Part shown: positions 8,572 to 16,587 of the stretch, one piece after another
Numbering within the stretch: the first letter of the stretch is position 1
Layout: every line of letters begins with the position of its first letter
Assembly: GCF_019083995.1 (NCBI RefSeq)
Contig: NZ_JAHRCU010000029.1
Location: forward strand, 1-43,804
Direction of reading: 5' to 3'
Source of the DNA: Roseococcus sp. SDR
GTDB lineage: Bacteria; Pseudomonadota; Alphaproteobacteria; Acetobacterales; Acetobacteraceae
DNA length: 43,804 nucleotides
Notes under the pieces: model-generated
Databases searched by the model: none
Seen by the model: the letters and a program-made list of their open reading frames with translations, nothing else
What the model was told of the DNA's origin: nothing
Position numbers and translations under genes: made by a program

Positions 8572-9447
8572 ATGCTCGTGTTTTCCTACGGTATCCCCAA
8601 ATCCGGCAGCACCCTGGCCTTCCATTTGGCAACGGGCATCTCGCTGCTCGGCGGCCATTGGCAGCCCAAGCTCGACCCTGCCCTGCGGCGCCCGGGCCTG
8701 CCGATCGCGGCGGCCATTCCCTTCACCAAGGACTTCCCGAAGGGCCCGGCCCCATCGCAGACGGTGCGCGATCGGCTGCTGACGTTCCAGCTCCAATGGG
8801 CAGCGCGTCGCGCCGCGCGGCGGGGCCATGGGCCTGCGGTCCTCGCGCCCGAGTGGGATGCCTCGAACCATGGGGTTCCCTTCGTGCAGACGCTGGACCC
8901 CGCGGTGCTGCCCCGCCTGGTCGAGGCCGCGGGCCAGGGCATCCTGCTCATCAAGACGCATGCCGCACCCTCGGAGGAATGGCTCGCGGCCTATCGTGGC
9001 TTCGCGGCCCAGGGGCTGGCCCGGGTGCATGTGAACCATCGGGACCCCCGGGATGTCTGCCTGGCGCTGGTGGATGCGGCGCGGATCTCCCGCGAGCGCG
9101 GGACGCCGGAATTCGTCGAGTTCGCCACGCTGGAGGCGGCGGCTTGCGGCGTACAGCGCTATCTGGCGGAGGCTGCGCGCTGGAACGGCATGCCCGGCGT
9201 GCTGCACTTGCGCTACGAGACCTGCGCCTTCCAGACGGATGCGGCGATCGACTGCCTGAAGGCCGATCTGGGCGTGGAATGCCGGAGCGACCTGGTGCGG
9301 CACTACGCCCTCCGGCTGGCCTATACGCAGCGCAACAAGGCCGCGCCGAACCGGCATCGCGATGAGCTGGACCCCGGGCAGAGGGAGCGGCTGACGGAGA
9401 TGTTCGGGCCGTATCTGCGGGCGTGGGGGTATCTGGCGGGGCGCTGA
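8572..9447 (+). CDS. Sulfotransferase-like P-loop protein
   Basis: The 291-residue protein has the two PAPS-binding signatures of cytosolic/Golgi-type sulfotransferases. The 5'-phosphosulfate loop is [10 protein letters not shown] at residues 8-17. The 3'-phosphate motif is [21 protein letters not shown]-terminal [20 protein letters not shown] resembles the KGxxGxW(R)xxLT closing region with weak conservation. It probably transfers sulfate from PAPS to an unknown acceptor. The ATG at 8572 is chosen because the nucleotide loop follows directly; an in-frame ATG at 8551 is possible. No cysD/N/C or obvious acceptor-synthesis genes are adjacent. Confidence 0.75.
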   Translation: MLVFSYGIPKSGSTLAFHLATGISLLGGHWQPKLDPALRRPGLPIAAAIPFTKDFPKGPAPSQTVRDRLLTFQLQWAARRAARRGHGPAVLAPEWDASNHGVPFVQTLDPAVLPRLVEAAGQGILLIKTHAAPSEEWLAAYRGFAAQGLARVHVNHRDPRDVCLALVDAARISRERGTPEFVEFATLEAAACGVQRYLAEAARWNGMPGVLHLRYETCAFQTDAAIDCLKADLGVECRSDLVRHYALRLAYTQRNKAAPNRHRDELDPGQRERLTEMFGPYLRAWGYLAGR

Positions 9448-9541
9448 TTCCCACGCGGCGCCTGGCGCCCACCTTGCCCCGCCCGCCATCCCCTGGCATC
9501 CACCTCCGCACAATTTCGTTCCGCGAGAAGGTTGCCCTCCC

Positions 9542-10777
9542 ATGCGCGTCAAGGACGTCAAGAAAGTCGTGCTCGCCTATTCCGGCGGGCTCGACACCAG
9601 CGTGATCCTGAAGTGGCTCCAGACCACCTATAACTGCGAGGTCGTGACCTTCACGGCCGATCTCGGCCAGGGCGAGGAGCTGGGGCCGGCGCGGGACAAG
9701 GCGCTGATGCTCGGTATCAAGCCCGAGAACATCTACATCGACGACCTGCGCGAGACCTTCGTGAAGGATTTCGTCTTCCCGATGTTCCGCGCCAATGCCC
9801 TTTATGAGGGGCAGTATCTGCTCGGCACCTCCATCGCCCGCCCGCTGATTTCCCAGCGGCAGATCGAGATCGCGGAGGCCGTCGGCGCCGATGCCGTGGC
9901 CCATGGCGCGACGGGCAAGGGCAATGACCAGGTGCGCTTCGAGATCAGCTATTATTCGCTGAAGCCCGACATCAAGATCATCGCCCCCTGGCGCGAATGG
10001 GAGCTGACCAGCCGCACCGCGCTGATCGCCTTCGCCGAACAGCACCAGATCCCCATCGCCAAGGACAAGCGCGGCGAGTCGCCCTTCAGCGTGGACGCCA
10101 ACCTCCTGCACAGCAGCTCCGAAGGGAAGATCCTGGAGGAGCCTTGGGACGCGCCGGATGAGATGGTCTGGCAGCGCACGCTCAGCCCGATGGATGCGCC
10201 CGACGTGGCGACCGAGATCACCATCGAGTTCAAGAATGGCGACCCGGTGGCGATCAATGGCGAGGCGATGAGCCCCGCCACGCTGCTGACCAGGCTGAAC
10301 GCGCTGGGCAAGGCGAACGGCATCGGCCGCCTCGACCTGGTGGAGAACCGCTTCGTCGGCATGAAGTCCCGCGGCTGCTACGAGACGCCGGGCGGCACCA
10401 TCCTCTGGCAGGCGCATCGCGCGATCGAGAGCATCACGCTCGACCGCGAGGCCGCCCACCTGAAGGACAGCCTGATGCCGCGCTATGCCGAGTGCATCTA
10501 CAACGGCTTCTGGTTCAGCCCGGAGCGGCGGATGCTGCAGGCGCTGATCGACACCTCGCAGGCGCATGTCGAGGGCACGGTGCGGATGAAGCTCTACAAG
10601 GGCAATGTCATCGTCACCGGCCGCCAGTCGCCGCACAGCCTCTACTCGATGAAGCATGTGACCTTCGAGGATGACCAGGGCGCCTATGACCAGTTCGACG
10701 CCCAGGGCTTCATCAAGCTGAACGCGCTGCGCCTGCGCCTGGGCGCCATGGCGGGCCGCAAGGGCGGCGGGCTTTAA
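9542..10777 (+). CDS. argG: Argininosuccinate synthase
   Basis: This 411-residue enzyme joins citrulline and aspartate using ATP in arginine biosynthesis. The N-terminal PP-loop is [18 protein letters not shown] (about residues 9-26). It is followed by the family blocks [40 protein letters not shown] and [19 protein letters not shown]. Length is normal. GAGAAGG about 10 bases before the ATG serves as ribosome-binding site. The gene is followed by a hairpin-forming extragenic repeat. Confidence 0.97.
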   Translation: MRVKDVKKVVLAYSGGLDTSVILKWLQTTYNCEVVTFTADLGQGEELGPARDKALMLGIKPENIYIDDLRETFVKDFVFPMFRANALYEGQYLLGTSIARPLISQRQIEIAEAVGADAVAHGATGKGNDQVRFEISYYSLKPDIKIIAPWREWELTSRTALIAFAEQHQIPIAKDKRGESPFSVDANLLHSSSEGKILEEPWDAPDEMVWQRTLSPMDAPDVATEITIEFKNGDPVAINGEAMSPATLLTRLNALGKANGIGRLDLVENRFVGMKSRGCYETPGGTILWQAHRAIESITLDREAAHLKDSLMPRYAECIYNGFWFSPERRMLQALIDTSQAHVEGTVRMKLYKGNVIVTGRQSPHSLYSMKHVTFEDDQGAYDQFDAQGFIKLNALRLRLGAMAGRKGGGL

Positions 10778-10801
10778 GCCTTCCGCAACATCGCTGAGAG
10801 G

Positions 10802-10842
10802 CTGATTCACCGCTTCGGTGATTCCACCTCAGCGGATCAGGC
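10802..10842 (-). repeat. 41-bp extragenic repeat, copy 1
   Basis: Read on the minus strand it matches copy 2 (11477-11517) at 35 of 41 positions, so the two copies flank the paiB-like gene as inverted repeats. It folds as TGAT-CCGC pairing with GCGG-TGA-ATCA around an inner GGTG/CACC stem. On the plus strand an alternative TCACCG-CTT-CGGTGA hairpin also forms just past argG. No T-run follows. Confidence 0.75.
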
Positions 10843-10857
10843 TCTAGGCTGGGGGGC

Positions 10858-11475
10858 ATGTACACGCCCCCCGCCTTCCGCGAGGACCGCCCCGAGGTCC
10901 TGCTTCGCCTGATGCAGAGTTCGCGCCTGCCGCTGCTGGTCAGCAATGGCGCGAACGGCCTGCCCGATGTCACCCACCTCCCGCTGCTGACCGATGGCAC
11001 GCGCATCGTCGGCCACCTGGCGCGCGCCAACCCGCATTGGAAGGCGCTGCGCGAGGCGGGGCGCGCCATCGCCATCTTCCCGGGGCCGGAGGGGTATATC
11101 TCGCCCTCCAGCTACGCCTCCAAGGCCGAGCATCACCGCGTCGTCCCGACCTGGAACTACGAGGCCGTGCATGCGCATGGCAGCGTTGAGATCGTCGAGG
11201 ATGCAGGCCGGCTGCATGAGATCGTCTCGACGCTGACGGATCATCACGAGACGCCGCGCGCGGCGCGCTGGGCCGTTTCCGACGCGCCGGCGGATTTCAT
11301 CGCGGGGCAGCTCAAGGGGATTGTCGGCGTGGTGCTGACCATCGAAGCTTTGATCGGCAAGCGGAAGCTCTCGCAGAACCGGCCGGCCGCGGATCGTGAC
11401 GGCGCGCTGGAGGATGTGAGCCAGGACAACGCCGCGCTGGCTGATGCGATGCGCGCGGCACGGGAAGGGAACTAG
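10858..11475 (+). CDS. PaiB-type FMN-binding protein / putative negative regulator
   Basis: This 205-residue protein of the PaiB family (FMN-binding split barrel) is named for Bacillus PaiB, which represses sporulation and protease genes. Diagnostic blocks are MYTPPAFREDRPEVL at the start, GHLARANPHWKAL, GYISPSSYASK, VPTWNYEAVHAHG and KLSQNR towards the end. Family members are now usually regarded as flavin-binding proteins, so direct DNA binding is uncertain. There is a poly-G run before the ATG but no strong ribosome-binding site. It stands alone between inverted copies of a 41-bp repeat. Confidence 0.88.
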   Translation: MYTPPAFREDRPEVLLRLMQSSRLPLLVSNGANGLPDVTHLPLLTDGTRIVGHLARANPHWKALREAGRAIAIFPGPEGYISPSSYASKAEHHRVVPTWNYEAVHAHGSVEIVEDAGRLHEIVSTLTDHHETPRAARWAVSDAPADFIAGQLKGIVGVVLTIEALIGKRKLSQNRPAADRDGALEDVSQDNAALADAMRAAREGN

Positions 11476-11476
11476 C

Positions 11477-11517
11477 GCCTGATCCGCGAAGGCGGCATCG
11501 CCGGAGCGGTGAATCAG
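11477..11517 (+). repeat. 41-bp extragenic repeat, copy 2
   Basis: It starts immediately after the paiB-like stop and runs to about 20 bases before the SDR start. It has the same outer stem as copy 1, but the inner stem is GGCG/CGCC instead of GGTG/CACC, a compensatory base-pair change. Confidence 0.75.
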
Positions 11518-11539
11518 TCGCGCAGCGGGAGATTTTCAG

Positions 11540-12304
11540 ATGGACATGCAACTCGCGGGCAAGCGCGTCGTCGTCACCGGCGCGTCCAAGGGCATCGGCT
11601 ATGCCTGCGCCGAGGCCTTCGCGGCGGAGGGGTGCGACATCGTCCTCGCCGCGCGCCAGCCGGATGCGGCGGCCGCCGCGCTGCGGGCGAAGTACCAGGT
11701 GCGGGTGGAGGCGATCACGGCCGATCTCTCGCGCGCCGAGGACCGCGTGAGCCTGCACGCGGCGGTGCCCGAGGCCGACATCCTGGTGAACAATGCGGGC
11801 GCCATCCCCTCGGGCGGCATCCATGACATCTCGATGGAGACATGGGCCGCGGCCTGGCAGCTCAAGGTCTTCGGCTATTTCCACCTGACGCAGCTCTATA
11901 TGGGCAGCATGTGCGCGCGGAAATCGGGCGTGATCGTGAACATCATCGGCATGGCGGGGCGGGCCTGGAAACCGGCCTATATCGCCGGCACGGCGGGCAA
12001 TGCGGCGCTGATCGCCTTCACCTCGGCCGTTGGTTTTGACGCGCAGAAGGATGGCGTGCGCGTCTTCGGCATCAACCCGGCGGTGACGCGGACGGAGCGC
12101 ATGGAGACCCAGGCGCGCTGGCGGGCCGAGCAGGCGCTGGGCGACCCCAACCGCTGGCCCGAAATGGTGAAGGGCCTGCCCTTCGACCGCCCGATCGAGC
12201 CGCGCGAGATCGCGGAGATGGCGGTCTTCGGCGCCTCGCCGCGCGGCGGCTACCTGAACGGCACGGTGATCGACATTGACGGCGCCGGGCAGTTCAAGGG
12301 GTGA
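11540..12304 (+). CDS. Short-chain dehydrogenase/reductase-like protein with altered catalytic residues
   Basis: This 254-residue Rossmann protein of classical SDR length has the nucleotide motif TGASKGIG (residues 13-20) and NNAG (84-87). The active-site tyrosine is Y147, but the YxxxK lysine position is Thr (YIAGT, residue 151) and the usual serine region reads NIIGMAG, with Gly where Ser is expected. The C-terminus (GGYLNGTVIDIDGAGQFKG) is normal for SDRs. NAD(P) binding is likely, while the standard Ser-Tyr-Lys oxidoreductase chemistry is questionable. It is monocistronic, preceding the tRNA-Glu gene. Confidence 0.85.
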   Translation: MDMQLAGKRVVVTGASKGIGYACAEAFAAEGCDIVLAARQPDAAAAALRAKYQVRVEAITADLSRAEDRVSLHAAVPEADILVNNAGAIPSGGIHDISMETWAAAWQLKVFGYFHLTQLYMGSMCARKSGVIVNIIGMAGRAWKPAYIAGTAGNAALIAFTSAVGFDAQKDGVRVFGINPAVTRTERMETQARWRAEQALGDPNRWPEMVKGLPFDRPIEPREIAEMAVFGASPRGGYLNGTVIDIDGAGQFKG

Positions 12305-12326
12305 GAATTCGGACGGCGCGGCAGGA

Positions 12327-12355
12327 TTGACCTGCACGCGCTTCGCCCCTATTCC
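12327..12355 (+). promoter_or_regulatory. Promoter of tRNA-Glu
   Basis: TTGACC (12327-12332) and TATTCC (12350-12355) are separated by exactly 17 bases. Transcription would start about 7 bases before the mature tRNA 5' end at 12369. Confidence 0.55.
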
Positions 12356-12368
12356 CGCGCCACTGACT

Positions 12369-12444
12369 GTCCCGTTCGTCTAGAGGCCTAGGACACCAGC
12401 CTTTCACGTTGGCAGCACGGGTTCGAATCCCGTACGGGACGCCA
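12369..12444 (+). tRNA. tRNA-Glu (anticodon TTC)
   Basis: The 76-base cloverleaf has a 7-bp acceptor stem GTCCCGT/ACGGGAC, the anticodon loop CTTTCAC closed by CCAGC/GTTGG with anticodon TTC, and a T-arm with GGTTCGAATCC. Discriminator G and CCA are encoded. It ends two bases before the stop codon of the convergent dehydrogenase gene. I see no integrase or attachment-site duplication at its 3' end. Confidence 0.95.
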
Positions 12445-12446
12445 GT

Positions 12447-13376
12447 TCACCCATCCCTCTCCAGAACCGCCTGGATCGCCGCCGGGTCGCATTTGATCTG
12501 CACACCCGCGCGTTCGACCTGCAGCCGCATCGGCGCGCGGCTGTCCAGCTCGCCCCAGCCGCGATTCAGCGCCTCGTTCATTTCCTCCAGCGTCAGCTGG
12601 CAGAAGCGCATGGGCACGCCCAATTCGCGCGCCATGTTCACCGCCAAAGTCACATCCTTGTGCGCGAGCTTCAGCGCGAAGGCCGGCGGCTCGTACTGGT
12701 CGATCAGGAACTGGTCGGCCAGGCGGTCGAAGGCGCGGCGGCGCCCATAGGCGCCCTGGCGCACGGCGGCCCAGAGGTCGAGCGGGTCCATGCCGCCCTT
12801 CACGCCCATGGAGAACACCTCGGCCATCACGGTCTGGATCGCATAGCCCGCCATGTTGTGGACGAGCTTGGCGACGGTGGCGCTGCCGATCGGGCCGAGA
12901 TGCGCCGCCTGGTCGCCGATCGCGTCCAGCACCGGCTTGCAGCGTTCGTACACCGCCTTGTCGCCGCCCACCCAGATGGCGAGTTGGCCGGTCTCCGCGC
13001 CCTTGGGCCCGCCGCTGACCGGCGCGTCGAAGCCATGGGCGCCCTTCTCGGCCATCGCCTCGCCCACGCGGCGCATGAGCGACTGCGCATTGGTCGAGAG
13101 GTCGAAATAGGCAGCGCCGGGCTGGATGCCGGCGAGCAGGCCCTGTGGGCCGAAGACCACCGCCTCCACCTCCTTCGGACCGGGGAGGGAGGTGAAGATC
13201 ACCTCGCATTGTTCGGCCACGCTTTGCGGCGTGTCGGCCCAGATGGCGCCGGCGGCGATGCGGTTGGCGCCCGCCTCGCGCCGCACGTCATGGATCACGA
13301 GCTGATAGCCCGCCCGCTGAAGATTGGCGGCCATGAAGGCCCCCATGGTGCCAAGGCCGATGAACCCGACTTTCAT
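12447..13376 (-). CDS. 3-hydroxyisobutyrate dehydrogenase-like NAD(P)-dependent oxidoreductase
   Basis: This 309-residue beta-hydroxyacid dehydrogenase has the N-terminal dinucleotide motif VGFIGLGTMGAFMAANL, the substrate-binding DAPVSGGPKGAETGQL, and the catalytic-lysine helix GSATVAKLVHNM. It likely oxidises a 3-hydroxy acid or reduces a semialdehyde; the exact substrate (3-hydroxyisobutyrate, tartronate semialdehyde, sulfolactaldehyde and others) is not determinable. The start at 13376 has GGAGGAG upstream, better than the longer option at 13412. It is divergent from the TctC receptor gene across a 163-base shared control region, suggesting co-regulation. Confidence 0.88.
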   Translation of the reverse strand: MKVGFIGLGTMGAFMAANLQRAGYQLVIHDVRREAGANRIAAGAIWADTPQSVAEQCEVIFTSLPGPKEVEAVVFGPQGLLAGIQPGAAYFDLSTNAQSLMRRVGEAMAEKGAHGFDAPVSGGPKGAETGQLAIWVGGDKAVYERCKPVLDAIGDQAAHLGPIGSATVAKLVHNMAGYAIQTVMAEVFSMGVKGGMDPLDLWAAVRQGAYGRRRAFDRLADQFLIDQYEPPAFALKLAHKDVTLAVNMARELGVPMRFCQLTLEEMNEALNRGWGELDSRAPMRLQVERAGVQIKCDPAAIQAVLERDG

Positions 13377-13539
13377 GATGCTGCTCCTCCCTGTTCTGGT
13401 TGGGCACAGCATGCCGGCCCACCGCGCCGGGCGCCATCACGCGTTGGAAAAACATGGTGCGGGGCCAAGGCGCTGCCCTAAGCTCCGCGCGCGAGAGCGT
13501 GGCGCGGATGAGACGCCACCCCGCAGGGAGAAACGATCC

Positions 13540-14508
13540 ATGCTGAACCGCCGCGCGGCGCTGGCCGCTCCGCTTGCCCTGGCCATGCCCGCCCTCGCCC
13601 AGGCGACGTGGCGGCCAGACCGGCCCATCCGCGTCATCATTCCGCATGCGCCGGGCGGCGGGACGGATGTGGTGACGCGCGTGCTGGCCGAAGCGGTGGG
13701 CACGGCGCTGGGGCAACCGCTCGTCATCGAGAACCGCACCGGCGGCGCGGCGGGGCTGGTGGGCACGGACCTTGTCGCGAAGGCGGCGCCGGATGGCTAC
13801 ACCATCCTGGTCAACAGCAGCGCGCAGGCGATCACGCCCGCGCTTGTCTCACGCATGCCCTATGACGCGGTGAACGACTTCGCGGGCATCGGCATCATCG
13901 GCTTCGCGCCGCATGTGGTGGTGGTGAACCCCCAGCTGCCGGCGCGAACCTTCCAGGAATTGCTGGCGCTGCTGCGCGCCCATCCGGGGCGCTACAACCT
14001 GGCCTCGGGCGGCATCGGCAGCGCCATCCATCTGGCGGGCGAGATCCTGCGCGCGAGCGCGCAGGTGGATTTCCAGATCGTCCAGTACCGCGGCGGCGGC
14101 CCCTCCATGCTGGCGGTGCTGAGCAATGAGGCGCAGATGAGCACCCCGGACATTCCGGCCGCCACCGCCGTGGTGCGCGCGGGTTCGGCCCGGCCGCTCG
14201 TCATCGCGGCACCCGAGCGCAGCCCGGCGATGCCCGATGTGCCCACCTCGGCCGAGGCGGGCTTGCCCAACTTCATCGCGGAGATCTGGTTCCCGGTCCT
14301 CGCGCCTGCGCGCACGCCGCCGGCCGTCGTCGCCGCGCTCAGCGCCGCGTTCCAGACTGCCATCGAGCAGAACAAGCGGCGGCTGACGGAACTGGCCGTG
14401 CAGGTGCGCCCGGGCTTCACGACGTCGGAGCAGGTGATGGGCTATGTGCGTGCGCAGATGGAGCGCAGCGTGGCCCTTCTGCGCGCGGCGGGGGTGCAGC
14501 CGGAATAG
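13540..14508 (+). CDS. Tripartite tricarboxylate transporter receptor (TctC/Bug family)
   Basis: This 322-residue periplasmic binding protein begins with a signal peptide (MLNRRAALAAPLALAMPALA) and then WRPDRPIRVIIPHAPGGGTDVVTR, the Bug-family N-terminal fingerprint. The central block AAPDGYTILVNSSAQAI is also typical. It binds a carboxylated or amidated small molecule. No TctA/TctB membrane genes lie nearby, so it is an orphan receptor. GGGAG is positioned 10 bases before the ATG at 13540. It ends four bases from the convergent kinase gene. Confidence 0.9.
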   Translation: MLNRRAALAAPLALAMPALAQATWRPDRPIRVIIPHAPGGGTDVVTRVLAEAVGTALGQPLVIENRTGGAAGLVGTDLVAKAAPDGYTILVNSSAQAITPALVSRMPYDAVNDFAGIGIIGFAPHVVVVNPQLPARTFQELLALLRAHPGRYNLASGGIGSAIHLAGEILRASAQVDFQIVQYRGGGPSMLAVLSNEAQMSTPDIPAATAVVRAGSARPLVIAAPERSPAMPDVPTSAEAGLPNFIAEIWFPVLAPARTPPAVVAALSAAFQTAIEQNKRRLTELAVQVRPGFTTSEQVMGYVRAQMERSVALLRAAGVQPE

Positions 14509-14512
14509 GGCG

Positions 14513-15775
14513 CTACCCAAGCGCGGCGGCGACCTCCGCGAGGGAAGGCCGATCGGCGGGGCGTGGCGCGAGGCAGCGCTGCGCGATGGCGCGAAGCGAG
14601 CTGGCCGCGGGGGCCAGCGCGAGCAGCTCCGCCAGCAGGATGCCGAAGGCGCGGGTCTCGATCTGCGTCAGGGCCGCATCGCCGGGACGCAGCAGGGCCG
14701 CCGCGCCGAAATCGCCCAGGACGGCCGCGCCCGTCACGCCGTCCCACAGGATGTTGTGCGCATAGAAATCCCCATGCAGCACGCCCGCGCCGTGCAGATG
14801 CGCAAGGGCCGCCGCCAGGCCGCGCGCAAGGGTCAGCGCGGCCTCGGCCTCAAGGCATAGGCCAGGCGCATAAACATCACGCGTGCAGCTCTCGAGGCTG
14901 GGCGGGCCGGCCAGCGCGCGCCAATGCGAAGGGATGAGCGGCATGACCAGCGCGGCCAGGCCCTCGGGATGGTCCCGCACCTCGCCCAGCGCGCCCATCA
15001 GGTTCGGATGCGCCCCGGCGGCGAGGCTCGCGGCCATTTCGTGGCGCGGCAGGCCGTCGCTGGTCATCGCGCCCTTGAAGAGCTTGAGCGCGACCTCGTC
15101 CTCGCGCCAGAGCGCATGATACACGCGGCCCGAGGCGCCCTCGCCCAGCAGCGTGCCGGGCGTGAGGGATGTCCAGGGCACCGGCCGCGGGGCGGGTGCG
15201 GTGCCTTCCAGCGCCGGGTTACCCGCAAGGCCGAGCCAGGCCAGCGTGGGGTGCTCGGCCAGCCAGCCGGGCAGCGCCTCGAAGCGGTTGGCGCCGATGC
15301 GCAGCAATTCCAGCGCGGGCGCCTCGGCCAGGCTCTCGGGCAGGGCGTTGAGTTCATTCCCGGCGAGCATGAGCTTCTGCAGCGCGGGCCGCCCGCCCAG
15401 CGCCGCCGGCAGGCTGGCGATGTGGTTGTCGGTCAGCGTCAGCCAGCGCAGCTTGGGTGGCAGCGCCTCGGCCGGCACCTCACGCATCCGGGTCGCACGA
15501 AAGCCCACCTGGCTGAGTTCGGCGCAATCGCCCAGCGCGGGCGGCAGGCGGGCGAAGCGGTTGTTCGAGCCGAAAAGCACGCGCAGGCGCCGGAGGTTCC
15601 CGAAATCAGCCGGCAGGTGCGACAGCGCATTTCCACCGAGATCGAGCACCTCCAGCGTCTCGGCGAGGCCGAAGATTTCACGGGGAAATTCCGTGAGGCC
15701 GCAATGGGGCAGGCGCAATTCTCGCGCGCCGGCCAGGTCACCACGGCGGAGGGCATCAAGGGTCGCTTGGCTCAT
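14513..15775 (-). CDS. Leucine-rich-repeat protein kinase
   Basis: The 420-residue protein has two parts. Residues about 18-190 are seven or so leucine-rich repeats of the bacterial LxxLxLxxNxLxxLP type. Residues about 203-420 form a eukaryotic-like protein kinase with glycine loop LLGEGASGRVYHA, K231 in VALK, E246, catalytic D336 and N341 in HGDFYAHN, and DFG at 355-357. The usual HRD arginine is Gly (HGD), so it is a non-RD kinase. There is no signal peptide or membrane segment, so it should be cytosolic. It begins 38 bases after the ABC ATPase stop on the same strand and may be co-transcribed with it. Its substrate is unknown. Confidence 0.87.
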   Translation of the reverse strand: MSQATLDALRRGDLAGARELRLPHCGLTEFPREIFGLAETLEVLDLGGNALSHLPADFGNLRRLRVLFGSNNRFARLPPALGDCAELSQVGFRATRMREVPAEALPPKLRWLTLTDNHIASLPAALGGRPALQKLMLAGNELNALPESLAEAPALELLRIGANRFEALPGWLAEHPTLAWLGLAGNPALEGTAPAPRPVPWTSLTPGTLLGEGASGRVYHALWREDEVALKLFKGAMTSDGLPRHEMAASLAAGAHPNLMGALGEVRDHPEGLAALVMPLIPSHWRALAGPPSLESCTRDVYAPGLCLEAEAALTLARGLAAALAHLHGAGVLHGDFYAHNILWDGVTGAAVLGDFGAAALLRPGDAALTQIETRAFGILLAELLALAPAASSLRAIAQRCLAPRPADRPSLAEVAAALG

Positions 15776-15813
15776 GGGCAGCGCATAGCGGAGAACGGGG
15801 GCCGCGCCACGCC

Positions 15814-16587
15814 TCAGCGCGGCGCGGCTTCCACGGGCTGGTCCAGATCGCTCCAGATCGCGTCGAAATGCGCCTGGAATTCCGGCGTGCGCCGCGCCTC
15901 CACCGGGTCGCGCACGGCATCGGGGAGCGCGATGACATGGGTGGACTTGATGGTGCCGGGACGGCGGCTCAGGACCAGCACGCGATCCGCCATGACGATC
16001 GCCTCGCCGATGTCATGCGTGACGAGGATGGCGCTCTTCGCACGCTCGCGGATGATGGACTGCACCTCGCGCTGCAGGAGCAATTTCGTCTGGAAGTCGA
16101 GCGCGGAGAAGGGTTCGTCCAGCAGCACCACCTCGGGGTCGGGCGCCAGGGTCCGCATGAAGGCGACGCGCTGGCGCATGCCGCCCGAGAGAGTGCCGGG
16201 CTTCGCCGCCTCGAAGCCCTTCAGCCCATAGGCCTCGATCAGCGCGCGGGCCCGCGCCTCGGCCTCGGCGCGCTTCACGCCGCGGATCTCGAGGCCGAGC
16301 AGCACATTGTCGAGCACGCTGCGCCAGGGCAGCAGAAGGTCCTTCTGCAGCATGTAGCCGACATGGCCGGTGGCGCCGGCCACCGGCTGGCCCAGCACCT
16401 CGACGCGGCCTTCGCTCGGCGCCTGGAGGCCTGCGATGACGTTGAAGAGGGAGGATTTGCCGCAGCCCGAGGGGCCGACGATGGCCAGCACCTCACGCCG
16501 GTGCAGCGCGAAGGAAATGGCCCTGAAGGCGAGGACACCAGGGAAGCTGAGCGAGAGCCCCTCGGCGCGGAGAACCACATCCTTCAT
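15814..16587 (-). CDS. ABC transporter ATPase, nitrate/sulfonate/taurine type
   Basis: This 257-residue ATPase energises the adjacent permease. It has Walker A GPSGCGKSS, the Q-loop, the signature LSGGMRQR, Walker B VVLLDEPFSALD and the switch histidine in LVTHDIGEA. It is closest in style to SsuB/TauB. Its ATG overlaps the permease stop by four bases. It is the last of three coupled transporter genes; the actual substrate (sulfonate, nitrate, thiamine precursor or other) cannot be decided. Confidence 0.93.
   Translation of the reverse strand: MKDVVLRAEGLSLSFPGVLAFRAISFALHRREVLAIVGPSGCGKSSLFNVIAGLQAPSEGRVEVLGQPVAGATGHVGYMLQKDLLLPWRSVLDNVLLGLEIRGVKRAEAEARARALIEAYGLKGFEAAKPGTLSGGMRQRVAFMRTLAPDPEVVLLDEPFSALDFQTKLLLQREVQSIIRERAKSAILVTHDIGEAIVMADRVLVLSRRPGTIKSTHVIALPDAVRDPVEARRTPEFQAHFDAIWSDLDQPVEAAPR

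Noticed and set aside
8951-10810. 619-codon minus-strand frame opposite argG
   Set aside because: argG is unambiguous on the plus strand; the antisense product has no motif and follows the same GC bias.
10858-11475. Pyridoxamine-oxidase or heme-utilisation split-barrel protein
   Set aside because: The blocks YISPSSYASK, VPTWNY and KLSQNR fit PaiB specifically.
12369-12444. tRNA-Glu as an integration site for a mobile island
   Set aside because: There is no integrase, no duplicated tRNA 3' end and no change in composition next to it.
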